From positions 1 to 33,237 of the forward strand of contig CALSCR010001957.1 in NCBI GenBank assembly GCA_943704495.1: a stretch of 33,237 bases of DNA, given 5' to 3'. Of the stretch, positions 31,389-33,237 are shown one piece after another. Each line of letters begins with the position of its first letter. The first letter of the stretch is position 1. This DNA is from Pigoraptor chileana (lineage: Eukaryota > Opisthokonta > Filasterea). Below the pieces are notes generated by a model. The model searched no databases. It saw only the letters and a list, made by a program, of their open reading frames with translations, and was not told where the DNA came from. The translations under genes were made by a program, and so were the position numbers.

Positions 31389-31974
31389 CCGTCGCAACTA
31401 ATGGGAGATGGGCCCTTTAGCGTTGGACACCGGCTCCCCATCGAGGGGGAGGCCGTCCGCGCAGTGTTAGTCAGAAGTAATTGCGTGTCTCACAAGCAGC
31501 AAGATTGATTCAACTCTGGCGCTCTTTATATCAGCACTGAATGGCAATCGGCGCCGACAGGCACGGCTTCTAGACTGGACTACCGCCGAGTAGACGGACT
31601 ACCGCCGAGTAATGAGCCCGGCAAAAATTCACGCTGTCACAGTAATGTGTCGGCAGCGCTGTCTGACTTCAGTTTCTAGTTGTTGCCGGACCGAGTAAGA
31701 GATGGATTGGGCGGTTGCATAACGCTCCGGTTGCAGGCTATTCGTGCGTGTGTCTGGTGGTAATATAAAAGCAATGAAAAATTAAGATCCTGAAGGGCAT
31801 ATTGACGCCAATTGAGATTGGATTTCACGTTTCGCGTTTGCTTCTTTGGAGATGAATAGACACAAAGCCATCTCATCGATGATGTCGTGTGATTCAAGAG
31901 TAACCAACGGACGCGAATTGGCCCGCAATTCGCAGTTCGCAATAGTTTGTTCCCGCCTGCGCCATGTTTCTCCC
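31389..31974. other. upstream region of the SGNH gene
   Basis: A 590-bp interval between the SGNH start and the 3' end of the Q-rich gene, both on the minus strand. It contains a 16-bp direct repeat (31577-31592 and 31596-31611). No gene is seen. Confidence 0.5.
31577..31611. repeat. 16-bp direct repeat, 19-bp period
   Basis: GGACTACCGCCGAGTA occurs twice, perfectly, separated by GAC. It lies about 190 bp upstream of the SGNH start codon and could be a paired factor-binding site. Confidence 0.7.
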
Positions 31975-32486
31975 TCACGAACTGGGCGCGTCCCCACCAC
32001 CCTTGCCTCCTCTCTCGCTCCCTCTCCCTCTCCCTCTCCTTCCCACCGCCGACGCGCTTTCCAGTGTGGGCTTACCGGAGACATCCGAAGCGACAACTCC
32101 CTCAGCACGTGACTTTTGATGGCCGTGGCCGCGAAGTGGGGCAGAGGCATTGTGTGACTGATACTGGGCCTGAGACTGAGACTGAGACTGAGAGTGAGCC
32201 TGAGAGTTAGAGTTAGAGTTGGGGTGCGGTGGCGGTGCGTCTGGCTGCCCGTGCCCGTGCCCACCGTCCCTGCCCTTGCGATGTCCTCCTCGTGCACCCT
32301 CGTGGGCGCGCGGTGCGCAAGTGGTTTTTGCCGCAGATGCAACTGACGCCGGGTCTGTGCGTGCGGCGGGGCGACTGGCCACGTGCTGCGTCGAGTTGTC
32401 TGCCTCGGGACGCCGCCGATTGTTGTACGAATTATTGTTCGCACTTTCTGATGATAATGCCGATGAAAGCACGCTGTTTCGCTGTG

Positions 32487-32518
<32 letters not shown>

Positions 32519-32876
32519 GGTTGCTGTTGCGGTTGCTGTTGCTGTTGCTGTTGGTTCGATTGCTCCATCTGTTGTACTGGCTGCGGCTGTAATGCATCGC
32601 TAGATTGACCAGGAAGCTGCACATACAGAAGCATACGCACGCATCAGAATCGCAAGAGGACGGATCCACAGGAAAGACGCACTGTGCATTTTGAAAAAGG
32701 ACGAGCACACATACCGTCACATAAATGAGTTTTGAGCTGTCCAGAACATATTTTCTGGCTTCCTTGTCGAGGTCGATAATGCCACCGGTTGCAAGTTGCT
32801 TGGCATACACGCTCTCATACTTGGCCCGATGAGCAAGCCATAATTGTTTGGCAGCATCCGCAGACTGTCCATACAT
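31975..32876 (-). CDS. glutamine-rich, RG-rich low-complexity protein, two exons
   Basis: I do not recognise a family. Exons on the minus strand: 32876-32715 and 32616-31975, phase 0, giving 267 residues. The N-terminal 54 residues look folded and helical (AAKQLWLAHRAKYESVYAKQ, DLDKEARKYVLDSSKLIYV). The second exon starts LPGQSSDALQPQPVQQMEQ and runs into polyglutamine broken by prolines, then Ser/Asn-rich sequence, a HGHGQPDAPPPH stretch, SQSQSQSQ repeats and a basic GRRGRGRGSERGGKGGG tail. The composition (Q/N-rich plus RG repeats) resembles prion-like, RNA-binding proteins of granules, which is only a compositional hint. An upstream exon may exist beyond 32876, where a frame stays open for a few codons. 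Confidence 0.6.
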
Positions 32877-33130
32877 GAAGCATATTGGCGCGTGATTTGA
32901 ATCGCAGCATGTTCATATGAGCAATCAGGAAAATGCAGGGCCAATGCAACAAAACGTGCCGCGCGCGCGTGCGCGTGTGTGTGTGTGTGTACGTGCGTAT
33001 ATGTAACTACATATTTGTGGATGGGTGTGGGCGAGGCAGTCTGCGATTAGAATCCGGCACTACGCCACCCACAAGTGCACTAATGCTACGTTTCTAGCAC
33101 ATCCTATAGTCACATTCATGCGCTGCATGG
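32877..33130. other. upstream region of the Q-rich gene
   Basis: The interval contains an alternating GCGCGCGTGCGCGTGTGTGT tract (about 32960-32990) with Z-DNA-like purine/pyrimidine alternation. No gene is seen. Confidence 0.5.
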
Positions 33131-33171
33131 CATATCACCACACACATACACATACACACATACACACACAC

Positions 33172-33237
<66 letters not shown>
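33131..33237. repeat. CA microsatellite at window end
   Basis: Almost pure CA for the last 75 bases, preceded by ACACAT variants. With the similar repeat at position 1, this suggests that long CA tracts bound the assembled contig. Confidence 0.97.

Noticed and set aside
32219-32608. Cys-rich and Ala/Val-rich frames opposite the Q-rich gene
   Set aside because: They are other-frame shadows of the CAG/CAA repeat.

Overview
The window is nuclear DNA from a eukaryote with compact, intron-rich genes, probably a unicellular relative of animals (holozoan or other opisthokont protist). The evidence is a full ADAM10-type membrane metalloprotease, a kinesin, ALKBH6, ribosomal protein L10, a nuclear-encoded organellar GatB, GT-AG introns of about 40 to 300 nt, and a Polinton/Maverick relic. 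The lineage is an inference; no rRNA marker is present. Both ends of the window are CA-type microsatellites, as at assembly breaks.

Layout. 1-130 is a microsatellite. 166-3883 (+) is the 3' part of a kinesin gene, with its 5' part outside the window. 4310-17001 is bounded by two long, diverged inverted repeats of a Polinton. Inside are an intact nine-exon ADAM10 homologue (6297-9966, +) whose tail ends in a CUE-like domain, a gene-poor GT-rich stretch, an F-box plus 20-residue leucine-rich-repeat gene (12063-13280, +), and fossil Polinton polymerase and integrase sequences (13608-15650, +). ALKBH6 (17003-18178, +) starts immediately beyond the right end of the element. After a gene-poor stretch come RPL10 (20822-19847, -), GatB (21696-23680, +), an unrecognised six-exon membrane protein gene (24609-25850, +), a small foldback element built from the same Polinton ends (about 25985-26091), and a NYN/PIN-like nuclease locus in three successive frames (26682-28965, +). 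The right side carries an SGNH/PC-esterase-like type II membrane protein (31388-29401, -) and a glutamine-rich, RGG-tailed protein (32876-31975, -).

The genes do not form a pathway. RPL10, GatB, ALKBH6 and kinesin are housekeeping; ADAM10 and the SGNH protein are membrane or secretory-route proteins. The most unusual points are the Polinton ends enclosing an intact ADAM10 gene and abutting the ALKBH6 start codon, the ADAM10-CUE fusion, a dispersed motif of about 40 bp in or near introns, and the NYN locus with a duplicated domain split by an in-frame TAG and a frame change. Exon structures were built by eye from homology, reading-frame phase and GT-AG borders; no transcript data were available.
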